DNA of 64,000 nt from Lysinibacillus sp. FSL W8-0992 (GCF_038008685.1 NZ_JBBOZQ010000001.1:2232001-2296000); one strand, 5' to 3'. Positions 34,964 through 42,661 are shown, counted from the first letter of the stretch. The notes: generated by a model not told the origin, from the sequence alone. Translations and numbers: made by a program.

Positions 34964-37174
34964 TTGGCTATACGAAGTGGAATGTTTAATAGTGTAAATG
35001 GTGATAGAAAAGTTGATGCAGCGTTCTTCTCTTTATTCTTTTCTACTTTCATCGGTGATGGTGTGTTTCCTAATCCATCAACAGGACTACAAATTGTGGA
35101 AGGCCAAGGAATGCAGACTATTGTTAAACCAGGTAAGGGGTGGATACAAGGTCGATTTGTGATAAATGATAGTGACCACATATTTAAGCATGATATTGCT
35201 GACGGTGTATTAAAGCGAATTGACCGTGTGGTGATGCGTCTTAATCATTTAACAAGACAAATTGAAATAGTGTTAAAAAAGGGTTCGCAGGCATCAAGTC
35301 CAACAGCTCCAATTATTCAGCGAGATGCAGAGGCATATGAATTAGTTTTAGCCGATGTTTTAATTAATGCTGGCACCACTCAAATAACACAAGGTAACAT
35401 TACAGACCAACGATTAAATAAAAGCTTATGTGGCATTGTACATGGAGTCGTTGACCAAGTGGATACGACTACAATTTTCAACCAATATCAATCATGGTTC
35501 AACCAATATAGCACTGATAAAGCGCTTGAATTCGAAGCTTGGCAAACACGCGTTACATCAGAACTTGAGGCATGGATTCAAGCTGAAGAATTAGATTTCA
35601 CAGCATGGAAACAAGACCAAGAGTTAACGTTCACGCAATGGTCTGACGGTCGTAAAGACGCATTCGATGTGTGGTTCGCTACAATCAGAGGCATATTGGA
35701 TGAAGAAGCCGCGGGTAATATTATGAACGTAATTAATGACCATAAGGATTCTCCAGTACCACATAAATATTATGATGAAGGATTGGCTCAACCTATGCTG
35801 TATGGATTAAAGCGAAACGCTACTCTAGACACACCAGCGTTTGTATATGGAGCTACCGAGGCGGGTCCTCATGAAGTTATTAATCTTCCGAATTATGAGC
35901 AAGTGGAAGGTATTAAAAACGTGGTTGCTAGCACTGGTGGGCGATTGACGTCAGAAGATGGTAAAACATATGTCGCATCCATGTTTAAATACGCACGACT
36001 TAAAGATATTCAGGGGGACGATTTATTAAAACCTATAATAGACGATTTCACTACAAGGTTTCCTTCTTTAGCTCCTAGTTTCCTACCTAATACATTCGCA
36101 GCAGCACATAAATATAAATTGCGTGATGATATATACTTAATCGCTAATATAGCAACGATAGTAATATATGATTTACGTCAGGGTAGAGTGATTAATGCTT
36201 TTAATGCGACAACTGGGAACTTCGTTGGGGTAAATGGCGGAGGGCAATATTTTGAAGACGCTAAATATTACTACATTCGTGGATATTGGAATAGTGGGTC
36301 TGCACAGGGGTTGGCATTTATAGTAATTGATAAAACAACATTCGAGTTTGTTAAGAACATCGGACAATCAGCGAACCCGCCAACAACAGTATCCTATAGT
36401 GCATTTTATTGTGGGGAGATCGCTTTTAGCGATGGCGTATTTTTTGTAGCACCGAGTGGCTCAACAAGTGTATATGCGTTTAGGTTAAATTATGATTCTA
36501 GTGGCATTCCAAAAGACTTTGATTACAGACATAGTTATGCAGTAATCGCTCCTATATTGGCAGTTGTAGGTGTACCAGGAGGGATGTGCTGTATTTTTTA
36601 TACTTCGGGACAATCAGGTAATAGTTATATTGAAAAAGTATCCTATAACCCCACAACGGGCGCACTATCAAAAGTTAGCTCAAACACAAGCTCAAGTTCC
36701 ATGCCAAAAATTTCCGCAACGTGGGTATACAAGTATACACATAATAACGCCAATATTGCATTAATTCCTTTTGGAAATGGTACGTCGTCGATAATGAATT
36801 TCTACAACCTAGATACTCTAACTAATTTAGGAAACATTGTAAATGAATATAATTATAATCCAATAATTAATAGCGCAGGGGACAAGTTCTATATGCAGCC
36901 CAGCAATCCTACTGGATATACTGTTGGTGGCCAGAGTTGGGACACTATATATGAATATACTAAAGGGGCAACAAATGGTTGGAGTTTCAATTATTTTTTA
37001 GTTCCCGCAATGTTCAATCCCAATAATTCGACTCTTCAAAGATTTATAACCCTGTCTCCAACTCTTAGTGCGGTTTTAGATAACGAATTATATGTTAGAC
37101 TTTCAGCAGAATATCAGCATAGAAAACTCTCTAGTGTTAAAACTGTACAATCATGGATGGAGGTTACACAATGA
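34964..37174 (+). CDS. Receptor-binding/tail fibre-like protein (736 aa)
   Basis: Probably the host-recognition protein. The N-terminal about 150 residues (F-N-S-V-N-G-D-R-K-V-D-A-A-F-F-S) resemble the baseplate-anchoring domain of lactococcal-type upper baseplate or tail proteins. Residues 150-250 are a Trp-rich repeated helix (E-A-W-Q-T-R, E-A-W-I-Q-A, T-A-W-K-Q-D, T-Q-W-S-D-G). The remaining 480 form a beta-rich, propeller-like domain rich in Ser, Thr and Tyr. TTG start; the stop overlaps the next ATG. Confidence 0.8.
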   Translation: MAIRSGMFNSVNGDRKVDAAFFSLFFSTFIGDGVFPNPSTGLQIVEGQGMQTIVKPGKGWIQGRFVINDSDHIFKHDIADGVLKRIDRVVMRLNHLTRQIEIVLKKGSQASSPTAPIIQRDAEAYELVLADVLINAGTTQITQGNITDQRLNKSLCGIVHGVVDQVDTTTIFNQYQSWFNQYSTDKALEFEAWQTRVTSELEAWIQAEELDFTAWKQDQELTFTQWSDGRKDAFDVWFATIRGILDEEAAGNIMNVINDHKDSPVPHKYYDEGLAQPMLYGLKRNATLDTPAFVYGATEAGPHEVINLPNYEQVEGIKNVVASTGGRLTSEDGKTYVASMFKYARLKDIQGDDLLKPIIDDFTTRFPSLAPSFLPNTFAAAHKYKLRDDIYLIANIATIVIYDLRQGRVINAFNATTGNFVGVNGGGQYFEDAKYYYIRGYWNSGSAQGLAFIVIDKTTFEFVKNIGQSANPPTTVSYSAFYCGEIAFSDGVFFVAPSGSTSVYAFRLNYDSSGIPKDFDYRHSYAVIAPILAVVGVPGGMCCIFYTSGQSGNSYIEKVSYNPTTGALSKVSSNTSSSSMPKISATWVYKYTHNNANIALIPFGNGTSSIMNFYNLDTLTNLGNIVNEYNYNPIINSAGDKFYMQPSNPTGYTVGGQSWDTIYEYTKGATNGWSFNYFLVPAMFNPNNSTLQRFITLSPTLSAVLDNELYVRLSAEYQHRKLSSVKTVQSWMEVTQ

Positions 37175-37503
37175 AAAGAGTTTATTTGTTTTTAAATGAA
37201 GATTCGACTTACACAATATTTTATGTAGAGAGTGCTATACCTGAATATCTAAAATCGGATGTTATAGAAGCCGATATTCCAGAAGTGGAAGATGGTGTAT
37301 TACGAAGAGCTGAAGATGGGACGTTTTATTTCGAACAGTTCCCAATAGTTCCTACTCCAGAACCTGAACCAGAGCCAATACCACCAGTCGAAACAAGTAT
37401 TGAAAAACGTTTAGAACAAATTGAATTGACATCGGCTTACACGCAATTGCAAGTTGACTATGTAGCATTCTTAACAGAAATATTGACAACACAACCTAAA
37501 TAA
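37171..37503 (+). CDS. Tail-associated hypothetical protein with proline-rich linker (110 aa)
   Basis: Beta-rich N-terminal half, a P-E-P-E-P-E-P-I-P-P linker near residues 70-80 and a helical C-terminus. ATG 37171 with GGAGG overlaps the fibre gene. Resembles XkdW-like proteins of PBSX-type prophages in size and place; similarity is only by pattern. Confidence 0.6.
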   Translation: MKRVYLFLNEDSTYTIFYVESAIPEYLKSDVIEADIPEVEDGVLRRAEDGTFYFEQFPIVPTPEPEPEPIPPVETSIEKRLEQIELTSAYTQLQVDYVAFLTEILTTQPK

Positions 37504-37524
37504 TAAAACTTGGAGGAATTAAAT

Positions 37525-37677
37525 ATGAATATCACATATGTAAATGCAAAAAAAGTAATCGGTTCGGGGAATTATAATCCACAACAAATGATGACATTGC
37601 TTGATTTATATGTAGCATACAATCGAATTACTACAGAGCAATACGCTGAATTAATGGATATGATGATTACACTGTAA
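37525..37677 (+). CDS. XkdX-like small tail-region protein (50 aa)
   Basis: Short protein ending A-E-L-M-D-M-M-I-T-L, with Y-N-R-I-T-T-E-Q-Y-A-E resembling XkdX-family proteins of PBSX-like prophages. GGAGG nine bases before the ATG. Role unknown; sits between tail and lysis genes. Confidence 0.65.
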   Translation: MNITYVNAKKVIGSGNYNPQQMMTLLDLYVAYNRITTEQYAELMDMMITL

Positions 37678-37707
37678 ACGCAAGCATAGCTTAGCGTTAT
37701 TTTTTAT

Positions 37708-37733
37708 GCCTTCCACAGATGATTGTGGAGGGC
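37708..37733. terminator. Hairpin built from two inverted copies of the phage word
   Basis: GCCTTCCACA (37708-37717) and TGTGGAGGGC (37724-37733) form a ten-pair stem with a GATGAT loop, followed by TTTTATT. It can act as a terminator between tail and lysis genes. Both arms are exact copies of the dispersed TGTGGARGGC word. Confidence 0.7.
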
Positions 37734-37761
37734 TTTTATTATACGAAAAGGAAGGTGTCAG

Positions 37762-38178
37762 ATGAAAACAGACACACTATATACATCAATCGTAGGTGGC
37801 TCAATGGCATGGGTCGCTTATTTTGTTGGTGGCATTGACCATTTAATCAAAGCATTTATCATTTTTATGATTATTGATTATGCACTAGGATTAATGGTTG
37901 GATATGTTTACAAAAATATTGAGAGCAAAAAAGCATTTAAAGGCTTATTCAAAAAGACTGCAATGGTATTAATGGTCATTGCTGCAGTGCAATTAGACTT
38001 AGCAACCGAGAGTGGAAACTTCATGCGTAATGCAATGATTCTTTTCCTTATCGGTATGGAAGGTATCAGCATGATTGAGAATTTAGGAAAACTAGGAATC
38101 AAAGTACCGAAGTTTTTATCAAACGCATTTACACAACTTCAAATCGACAATGATGATAAAAAGGATGATGCGAAATGA
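37762..38178 (+). CDS. Phage holin (Cph1/phi13-type, 138 aa)
   Basis: Membrane pore former that releases or permits the endolysin to act. Predicted helices near residues 8-28, 30-52 and 66-90, with the family pattern F-M-I-I-D-Y-A-L-G-L-M-V-G and K-G-L-F-K-K-T-A-M-V. ATG 37762 behind GGAAGGTG. Overlaps the endolysin gene by four bases. Confidence 0.88.
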   Translation: MKTDTLYTSIVGGSMAWVAYFVGGIDHLIKAFIIFMIIDYALGLMVGYVYKNIESKKAFKGLFKKTAMVLMVIAAVQLDLATESGNFMRNAMILFLIGMEGISMIENLGKLGIKVPKFLSNAFTQLQIDNDDKKDDAK

Positions 38179-38843
38179 GTACAAGTGTAACAACAACATG
38201 CCGAGACTTATTTGAACTATTACCTGCTGCACAATCAGCCTGTCGTTTACTATTCCAAGAGTGCTACAAGGCAGGCATTAAAAACATCTTCATTACTGAA
38301 ACATATCGCTCACAGGAACGACAAAATTATCTGTATGCACAAGGTAGAACACGACCAGGACAAATTGTTACTTGGACTTTAAATAGTAATCATAAATCAC
38401 GACTAGCATGGGATATTGTTGTTGGTCCTCCACAGTCATTATATGATGTCGTTACTTTAAATCGAGTGGGGGCTATTGCACGAAAGCTAGGTATTACTTG
38501 GGGCGGTGATTGGATAGGCAGTATTGACCGACCGCATTTTGAAGTTAAACCAACTTGGCTAATGCCTAAAGGCTATAAATTAGAAGGACAAGTAACTGTT
38601 CCGACTAATAGCAAAGGACAAGTTCAATTAATTGTGGAAGACAAGAAGGAGGAAATTACAGTGGCAAATACAAATTGGAATCCAGGCTCACCAGCTATGA
38701 AAACTGAGACAGAAAACTTTATTGCTCAGGCTGTTAAAGATGGTATTATTCAAGATTCACACTTGAAAGATTTACAGAATGGTATGATGACAACGGATCG
38801 TTTGTTAGGTTTGTACATTACGATTCAACAAAGACGTAAATAG
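38175..38843 (+). CDS. Endolysin: M15-family peptidoglycan peptidase (222 aa)
   Basis: Cell-wall hydrolase for lysis, like the L-Ala-D-Glu endopeptidases of Listeria phage A118 type. The zinc and catalytic signature is S-N-H-K-S-R-L-A-W-D-I near residue 75 and R-P-H-F-E near residue 120. R-S-Q-E-R-Q-N-x-L-Y-A-Q-G-R-T near residue 43 is typical of the VanY/M15_4 group. The C-terminal about 75 residues carry no recognised wall-binding domain. An internal start could make a separate C-terminal fragment, not proven. Confidence 0.9.
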   Translation: MSTSVTTTCRDLFELLPAAQSACRLLFQECYKAGIKNIFITETYRSQERQNYLYAQGRTRPGQIVTWTLNSNHKSRLAWDIVVGPPQSLYDVVTLNRVGAIARKLGITWGGDWIGSIDRPHFEVKPTWLMPKGYKLEGQVTVPTNSKGQVQLIVEDKKEEITVANTNWNPGSPAMKTETENFIAQAVKDGIIQDSHLKDLQNGMMTTDRLLGLYITIQQRRK

Positions 38844-38932
38844 TATTGTTCAGTTTTTGATGAGAATGATGTTTTAAGATGTAAATGTCATTGTCAGTTA
38901 ACAAATGAACACGCATAAATATCAACAATGAC

Positions 38933-38978
38933 AAAGCACAGGTACTCAATTAATTTTGAGCCTGTGCTTTTTTTATTT
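38933..38978 (+). terminator. Strong terminator after the lysis genes
   Basis: AAAGCACAGG pairs with CCTGTGCTTT and CTCAA with TTGAG inside it; the descending arm runs into TTTTTTTATTT. It ends the late transcript. Confidence 0.85.
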
Positions 38979-38993
38979 CTCAAAAATTTACAC

Positions 38994-39042
38994 TTGCCAA
39001 AACACGAACGATTGTTCTATTATAAATACAAACGAATGTTCT
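38994..39042 (+). promoter_or_regulatory. Promoter with two LexA-like boxes
   Basis: TTGCCA at 38994-38999 and TATTAT at 39018-39023 make a promoter with an 18-base spacer. CGAACGATTGTTCT (39005-39018) fits the Gram-positive SOS box CGAAC-N4-GTTCG with one change, and lies between -35 and -10. CAAACGAATGTTCT (39029-39042) is a second, weaker copy. This predicts DNA-damage induction of the two following genes by host LexA. Confidence 0.6.
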
Positions 39043-39062
39043 TGTTGGAGGAGTGTACAGTG

Positions 39063-39284
39063 ATGAAAGAACAACTGATAAAAGCTATGCAACGCAATCA
39101 AGTAGTAAACATGATGTATATAGCAAAAGATGGTTCCGTAACGAAAAGACGAGTAAAAGTCATAAAGATTATTGGTGATTCATTTCAAGCATACTGTTTT
39201 ACAAGACAGGCAAAGCGTACTTTCATGATTGATAGCGTATTAGCGGTTGTTCCAATCATTCACAAGGAGCGTTCAGTTGTATGA
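39063..39284 (+). CDS. Small WYL-like protein (73 aa), SOS-type operon
   Basis: Beta-rich protein with V-N-M-M-Y-I-A-K-D-G-S-V-T-K-R-R-V-K-V, resembling the C-terminal strand set of WYL proteins and the small proteins found beside yolD/umuC-type SOS operons. ATG 39063 behind GGAGGAGTG; the longer frame from 38928 runs through the upstream terminator and is rejected. Coupled to the next gene by ATGA. Confidence 0.62.
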   Translation: MKEQLIKAMQRNQVVNMMYIAKDGSVTKRRVKVIKIIGDSFQAYCFTRQAKRTFMIDSVLAVVPIIHKERSVV

Positions 39285-39640
39285 TAAAAGCAGAGCAAAG
39301 ACAACTACTTCATAAATATGTTGTTTACGATATGGCCATACAAACATTACAGCGTGACTACAAGGTGATTGAAAACCTTAAAATGAGCAATGTGTATTTA
39401 CCAATACTCGATAAGCTTTTAGATGACATTTCACAAGAATGTTACAACTCGAAAAGGCTTTTGGCTAAAGATAAAATAAGAGTCGTGAGATGGGAAAAGA
39501 CTGACGAATACTTTAGTGATTTAATTGTTGCTACAGCAGGTGAGGACCTTGTGTTGACATATGCAAATATGGCTTTAAAAACGCAAGTGGAAAAATTATT
39601 ATTAAGTCATCTAAATAAACAACCAGGCGCTCATAGTTAA
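39281..39640 (+). CDS. Hypothetical helical protein (119 aa), SOS-type operon
   Basis: Soluble helical protein (Y-D-M-A-I-Q-T-L-Q-R-D-Y, C-Y-N-S-K-R-L-L-A-K-D-K-I-R-V-V-R-W). Pattern is shared with uncharacterised prophage proteins next to YolD/UmuC-type genes in bacilli. Overlaps the preceding stop. A shared convergent terminator follows. Confidence 0.55.
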   Translation: MIKAEQRQLLHKYVVYDMAIQTLQRDYKVIENLKMSNVYLPILDKLLDDISQECYNSKRLLAKDKIRVVRWEKTDEYFSDLIVATAGEDLVLTYANMALKTQVEKLLLSHLNKQPGAHS

Positions 39641-39662
39641 TTGAGTACCTGGTCTTTTTTGT
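39622..39662. terminator. Bidirectional terminator between convergent genes
   Basis: ACCAGG pairs with CCTGGT and CTCA with TGAG inside; TCTTTTTTG follows on the + strand and the complementary side is also T-rich. It separates the rightward pair from the leftward genes that follow. Confidence 0.75.
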
Positions 39663-39902
39663 TTATTCATCATAAGGTCTATATTTTTTACGAAGCGATT
39701 CAAGTTCATCTTTTTTCTCAAGCAGTACACTTTTTAAAAACATTTTAGGTTGTTCTTTAGCTGCTTTTAACTTTCCTTCTTTCATTAAAATTCCTATTCG
39801 AGCTTTTGATATTTCCAAGACCTCAGCAGCTTCTGCTGCAGATAGTAATTCGGTATTTAAAAATTCGAGAAGTTCTTCAGTTGTTGCAAATTCATATTTC
39901 AT
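39663..39902 (-). CDS. Excisionase-like helix-turn-helix protein (79 aa)
   Basis: Small protein with a winged-helix/MerR-type DNA-binding motif (L-S-A-A-E-A-A-E-V-L-E-I-S-K-A-R-I-G-I-L-M-K-E-G-K) like excisionases and HTH_17 proteins. AAAGGTGAT precedes its ATG on the minus strand. It may assist Int in excision, though it lies at the right end rather than beside int. Confidence 0.65.
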   Translation of the reverse strand: MKYEFATTEELLEFLNTELLSAAEAAEVLEISKARIGILMKEGKLKAAKEQPKMFLKSVLLEKKDELESLRKKYRPYDE

Positions 39903-39906
39903 ACAA

Positions 39907-40095
39907 TCACCTTTTCTTTGTGGACATAAATAGTATTCTTATGATGTGAATTAAAACCGTAATTCCGTAAAGCGCTAATAATACATAATCTATAGTTGCA
40001 GGATTGTGAAAATCAACATACGTGAGTATGATGGCTGTACTAGCCATTAATAAAGCAATGTTTGTATAACCAAATCGTTTAATCATTTTTTTCAT
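39907..40095 (-). CDS. Small membrane protein (62 aa)
   Basis: Two predicted membrane helices (about residues 10-28 and 35-55) with basic ends. No clear ribosome site. Coding status moderate; cargo of unknown role, next to the excisionase-like gene. Confidence 0.5.
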   Translation of the reverse strand: MKKMIKRFGYTNIALLMASTAIILTYVDFHNPATIDYVLLALYGITVLIHIIRILFMSTKKR

Positions 40096-40125
40096 ACATT
40101 TAAGTGGATGTGTTATAATTTATTT

Positions 40126-40149
40126 GAGAAGGAGGCGTCAACCTCCTTC
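40126..40149. terminator. Small hairpin downstream of the 49-residue peptide gene
   Basis: GAAGGAGG pairs with CCTCCTTC around CGTCAA. Directly after the leftward peptide gene it could act as a weak terminator; on the + strand it would be near the 5' end of a possible antisense RNA from TATAAT at 40114-40119. Confidence 0.45.
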
Positions 40150-40154
40150 CATTG

Positions 40155-40304
40155 TTACTTGCGACGTTTACCTTTGGTAGGGGGGCGTCGCTTTTTCTTT
40201 GTCCCTTGCACCATGTCGTAAATGTCTTTCAAGCCCGATGTGAAGGCTTTGAATGCTGTTGCGACTAGTGCTACTGTTGCAAGGACTTTTTCTAAATCAT
40301 CCAC
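40155..40304 (-). CDS. Small hydrophobic-basic peptide (49 aa), toxin-like architecture
   Basis: Starts M-D-D-L-E-K-V-L-A-T-V-A-L-V-A-T-A-F-K and ends K-R-R-P-P-T-K-G-K-R-R-K: a short membrane-active-type helix and a strongly basic tail. AAGGAGGTG lies eight bases before the GTG. Promoter -10 (complement of 40332-40337) and -35 (complement of 40356-40361) with an 18-base spacer drive it. The architecture recalls type I toxins and holin-like peptides; identity is unproven. Confidence 0.6.
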   Translation of the reverse strand: MDDLEKVLATVALVATAFKAFTSGLKDIYDMVQGTKKKRRPPTKGKRRK

Positions 40305-40331
40305 TCTTTTTCACCTCCTTTCTATAAATTA

Positions 40332-40361
40332 ATTATACTACATCTATTTAAAAAAGTAAAT
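40332..40361 (-). promoter_or_regulatory. Promoter of the 49-residue peptide gene
   Basis: On the minus strand TTTACT (complement of 40356-40361) and TATAAT (complement of 40332-40337) are separated by 18 bases, a good SigA-type promoter about 30 bases before the ribosome site. Confidence 0.6.
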
Positions 40362-40413
40362 AGGTTTTGTGCATTTATTTTGATTTTATTGAAATAAATT
40401 ACTGCTTCTATTG

Positions 40414-40445
40414 GAATAAAAAAAGCCACTCGATTGAGTGACTAG
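40414..40445 (-). terminator. Terminator of the leftward cargo membrane gene
   Basis: On the minus strand GTCACTC pairs with GAGTGGC around AATC and is followed by TTTTTTTATT. It overlaps the stop of the gene that ends at 40442. Confidence 0.8.
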
Positions 40446-41299
40446 TTTTGAAATGCTTGATGTTCAAAGTAATTATTAACTACGTTAGGAATATTATCAG
40501 TCAAGAAGTTATCCCAATTGATTTTATTTAATGTTTCTTTATTGATTTCAAAAGACATAACTATACCGTCTTTTTCATTTCCATAAGTATCAACAAGTGG
40601 GAAGTACCAATGAATAATAATAATATCAAGACCTTCCACTTTACTTAAAGGTTTGAGAATATCCTTGGAATCCAACCACATACCTTTTTTAGTCATATTT
40701 TTTGTTAAGTTTTCATTAGCGTTCAAAGCAATAATCGCACCTTTATCAGCTGCTACATACTGAATATCATTAATAGTATTCTTTTTTAAATTATTCTTCT
40801 TACCTAATTTATCATTAATTATTTTTTTCATATCGTTTACTAGAATTGTTTCACTTGTATCCGTAGTATTTACCTGCGTTGTCGGTGTTGGTGTCGTTTC
40901 AGTAACAATAGCTTTTTGTTCTTCTGATTTATTAACTTCTTCAGGTTTATCAGCTTCTTGTTTAGCTATTTGTTCCGCTAATGCTTTTTCCTCAGCTTCT
41001 TTAGCAACTCGCTTTTCCTCTTCTTGTGCCTTTAACTCAGCTTCTTTTTTAGCTTGTTCGTCTTTATCAACTGTAACTGTTGTTTTTTCTGCATCGGCTT
41101 TAGCTGAATCGGCTGGTTTCTCAAGTAAATTATCTAAAGACATCAAACCCACCATTAACAAAAAAGATATACCTGCAAACTTTAAGAATTTCATACCTTG
41201 AGCTTTATTGTTCTGTTTAAACTTTTTGTAGGTTAAAGTACTGAAAGTTATCAACGATATGAAACTCAATACTCCAACTATTGCAATAAAATCTGACAA
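40442..41299 (-). CDS. Cargo membrane protein with charged coiled stalk (285 aa)
   Basis: Not recognised. Two predicted membrane helices (about residues 5-24 and 40-58) are followed by a Lys/Glu/Ala coiled stretch (about 70-125), a Thr/Pro-rich linker and an alpha/beta domain of about 135 residues (V-N-D-M-K-K-I-I-N-D-K-L-G...I-H-W-Y-F-P-L). TTG start with GGAGG upstream and its own terminator. Transcribed opposite to the late genes, which suggests expression in the lysogen. A surface or superinfection-related role is a guess. Confidence 0.6.
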   Translation of the reverse strand: MSDFIAIVGVLSFISLITFSTLTYKKFKQNNKAQGMKFLKFAGISFLLMVGLMSLDNLLEKPADSAKADAEKTTVTVDKDEQAKKEAELKAQEEEKRVAKEAEEKALAEQIAKQEADKPEEVNKSEEQKAIVTETTPTPTTQVNTTDTSETILVNDMKKIINDKLGKKNNLKKNTINDIQYVAADKGAIIALNANENLTKNMTKKGMWLDSKDILKPLSKVEGLDIIIIHWYFPLVDTYGNEKDGIVMSFEINKETLNKINWDNFLTDNIPNVVNNYFEHQAFQN

Positions 41300-41376
41300 A
41301 ATAAAAACCTCCCTCTATATTTCCATTTTAGGAAATTTGGTAATGAAAGTACATACAAAAAAACAGACAACCTTAA

Positions 41377-41595
41377 TTAGTTATCTGCTTCATCTATTGT
41401 TTGAAATAATTCACCGATATTATCAATCATAAGTGCAACCATAATTTTTTCTAAAGCTTCCTTCGGATACATCTTTACTTTATTATTGGCGATCTCACTG
41501 ATTAAGCGTGTAGTCAAGCCTGTTTTCTCCGCTAAATCCTTCTGATTCATATCTCGTTCTGCAAGTAATATTTTCAACCGTGATTTTAGATACAC
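41377..41595 (-). CDS. Second Xre-family repressor (72 aa)
   Basis: Compact Xre helix-turn-helix protein (M-N-Q-K-D-L-A-E-K-T-G-L-T-T-R-L-I-S-E-I-A-N-N-K) of the YozG/Cro-like size. GTG 41595 has AGGTGA at good distance; GTG 41604 is in frame but overlaps it. It diverges from the Rep-like gene across three GTAAT-N3-ATTAC-type palindromes, its probable operators. Confidence 0.8.
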   Translation of the reverse strand: MYLKSRLKILLAERDMNQKDLAEKTGLTTRLISEIANNKVKMYPKEALEKIMVALMIDNIGELFQTIDEADN

Positions 41596-41664
41596 GCATT
41601 TCACCTACTTTCATTTCTTATTCCATAATTAAATTATAAATTAATAAACAAAATTACGCAATTA

Positions 41665-41754
41665 GTAATTGCATTATTATTTTTGTGGTGTTATCATGTG
41701 AGTAATGAAATTACTTTATTAATAATTTTTTTATTTTTAGAGTAACATTATTAC
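41665..41754. promoter_or_regulatory. Operator array of the second repressor
   Basis: Three related palindromes lie at 41665-41677 (GTAATTGCATTAT), 41702-41714 (GTAATGAAATTAC) and 41742-41754 (GTAACATTATTAC). Starts are 37 and 40 bases apart, near whole helical turns. They lie between the divergent Xre gene and the Rep-like gene, as expected for autoregulation and control of the downstream module. Confidence 0.55.
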
Positions 41755-41776
41755 TTTTTGGGTGAGGTGAAAAACG

Positions 41777-42661
41777 TTGGCATTCGAATACTTAGCACAA
41801 TACACAACATTCGATTCAGTAGCAGATATGGATAAAAGTGTGGAAGACCACATGGCGGTTCACTATTACGACTTAACAGAATCAGAAAGAGCTATCGTTT
41901 ATAAATTAGCTAGTCACAGCTTAGAACATACAGGAGCATGCCATTTAAAGGCATCGACAATAGCTGATGCATTGGAAATCAGTACAAAGACAGTTTATCG
42001 AAGTGTTAAGAAATTAGTTGAGTTAGGCATCGTCGAAAAGGTAGCTCAAAGCAAATTAAACGGCATTAAAGGTGCAAGCATTTATCGCATTCTACCTTAT
42101 GTCCCATCGAGCATGTCCCAACGAAAGACAGCAGATGAATCCAGTAATGACGCGGTTTGCCGTCCACAATCTAAAAACCAATCATCAAAATCTTTTAATC
42201 TTTCTTCTTTAAAAACAAGCACTTTACAGGAAGTATATAATAATGCTCATGCTGAAAAAGAAGCTTGTAAGGAATACATGAACGAGTACCAATTGATGCT
42301 GTTTGATTTCATGAATAGCTTGCCATTGGCTGATAACTTGAAAGATGAATTACACAAAGTTGTATTAGCTGCACAGGTTCAAAATGCACCTGATTTCATT
42401 AAAGCGAAAAATGTTCTATTCAAGATTGCTATGGATATTAAAGAAGGTGCTTTAACTGTAGCTAGTACATTGAGAGCTGTATTTGTAGGTGCGTTTAACA
42501 AGGCTGTTGATCGTTTAGAAAGTAAGTCGAGTAAATCTTCATCTATAGAAGAAACTCCTTATAAAGAACGCCCAGTGCCTTTCTACAATTGGTTAAAAGA
42601 TCGCGATAGCCTTCCACAATCAATAAGTAGACCGACTTTGGATAACTGGCTTGAATTGTGA
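41777..42661 (+). CDS. Replication-initiator-like helix-turn-helix protein (294 aa)
   Basis: N-terminal winged-helix (about residues 35-100: A-S-T-I-A-D-A-L-E-I-S-T-K-T-V-Y-R-S-V-K-K-L), a Ser/Lys-rich linker, and a helical C-terminal domain ending P-V-P-F-Y-N-W-L-K-D-R. Similar proteins occur on Bacillus plasmids and in B. cereus-group phages next to FtsK-like genes. Rep-like initiation or transcription control are both possible. TTG start behind GAGGTG. Confidence 0.6.
   Translation: MAFEYLAQYTTFDSVADMDKSVEDHMAVHYYDLTESERAIVYKLASHSLEHTGACHLKASTIADALEISTKTVYRSVKKLVELGIVEKVAQSKLNGIKGASIYRILPYVPSSMSQRKTADESSNDAVCRPQSKNQSSKSFNLSSLKTSTLQEVYNNAHAEKEACKEYMNEYQLMLFDFMNSLPLADNLKDELHKVVLAAQVQNAPDFIKAKNVLFKIAMDIKEGALTVASTLRAVFVGAFNKAVDRLESKSSKSSSIEETPYKERPVPFYNWLKDRDSLPQSISRPTLDNWLEL

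Noticed and set aside
38928-39062. Upstream extension of the 73-aa WYL-like gene
   Set aside because: The extension passes through a strong terminator and the SOS-type promoter; ATG 39063 has a good ribosome site.
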